A stretch of 64,000 nucleotides of DNA from Citreimonas salinaria (lineage in GTDB: Bacteria; Pseudomonadota; Alphaproteobacteria; Rhodobacterales; Rhodobacteraceae): the NCBI RefSeq assembly GCF_900107235.1, contig NZ_FNPF01000019.1, positions 1 to 64,000 on the forward strand. Direction: 5' to 3'. Within the stretch, counting starts at the first letter, position 1, and each line of letters begins with the position of its first letter. The notes below the pieces were generated by a model. That model made no database searches, was not told the origin of the DNA, and was given only the letters and a program-made list of their open reading frames with translations. The position numbers and the translations under genes were made by a program. Shown piece after piece: positions 63,824 through 64,000 of the stretch.

Positions 63824-64000
63824 TCAGAACGAGAGGATGTAGGGGGAGGCGTAGGGAAACAGCATGGCGATGAGGATCACTGCCGCCGCTATCCAGAGAA
63901 CGGAGCGCATCGCGGTGCGGTTCATCGGGCGGGCACAGGTGCCATCGGCGCAGCGGACAGGCCGATAAGCCTTGTAGAAGCCGTAACCCAGGAACGCGGC
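63824..64000 (-). CDS. merT: MerT mercury transporter, 3' part (runs off window)
   Basis: The last 59 codons: GYGFYKAYRPVRCADGTCAR, with a Cys pair separated by four residues as in the cytosolic loop of MerT, then RTAMRSVLWIAAAVILIAML, the third helix, and PYASPYILSF. The start lies beyond the right edge. First visible gene of the mer operon; a merR gene is expected further right. Confidence 0.9.
   Translation of the reverse strand, partial: AAFLGYGFYKAYRPVRCADGTCARPMNRTAMRSVLWIAAAVILIAMLFPYASPYILSF

Overview
The window is GC-rich accessory DNA, most likely from a plasmid or chromid of a Rhodobacterales-type alphaproteobacterium. I infer this from the base composition, the DUF305/SHOCT/EF-hand proteins typical of that order, a merT-merP-merF-merA operon, and several Xer (cer/dif-like) recombination sites, which are characteristic of plasmids. 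No replication, partition or conjugation genes, rRNA or tRNA were seen.

Layout. (1) 1-3.4 kb: a DEDD exonuclease, a divergent 85-aa gene and a secreted protein, separated by three copies of a TATTGCCGCGGCAATA palindrome, then a dif-like site and decayed gene fragments. (2) 3.5-14.3 kb: a PAS/HWE kinase-receiver hybrid, an XRE-SulP-winged-helix operon, two Rnk/GreA-C proteins, an RsuA-type pseudouridine synthase, a Cys-rich Csp-type copper-storage protein and a polar amino-acid ABC transporter. (3) 15.1-26.0 kb: a block bounded by two directly repeated ~130-bp segments, each ending in a cer-like core. It holds a second amino-acid ABC transporter, a catalase, IS21 and IS66 remnants, an EamA permease, a decayed nagB and a TauE/SafE transporter. 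(4) 27-33 kb: DUF302 and EF-hand proteins, a two-component system, a SHOCT protein, two c-type cytochromes and an L,D-transpeptidase. (5) 33.3-38.6 kb: a carbohydrate operon (GH65 phosphorylase/hydrolase, fused beta-phosphoglucomutase/trehalose phosphatase, CBS-BON protein). (6) 38.7-47.7 kb: copper and redox genes (CopA-type ATPase, DUF2933, APC permease, a truncated Tat leader, cupredoxin, TVP38, frameshifted cytochrome c, DUF305, CopZ-like HMA protein, SHOCT). (7) 48.1-53.6 kb: an IS110 fragment that beheads a YhaO/SbcD-like nuclease next to an intact YhaN/SbcC-like ATPase. (8) 53.8-58.2 kb: a Zn/Cd/Pb efflux module (YnfA, MerR regulator, ZntA-type ATPase, CaCA exchanger). (9) 58.4-64 kb: a flavoprotein disulfide reductase with a zinc-ribbon membrane protein, an SDR dehydrogenase with a GH15 remnant, and the mer operon running off the right edge.

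The dominant theme is metal handling: copper (CopA, CopZ, cupredoxin, Csp, DUF305), divalent soft metals (ZntA, MerR) and mercury (MerT, P, F, A). MerR-type promoters with 19-bp spacers lie in front of copA, copZ and zntA. The second theme is gene decay: at least eight truncated or frameshifted genes sit at recombination junctions, as expected for repeatedly rearranged plasmid DNA.
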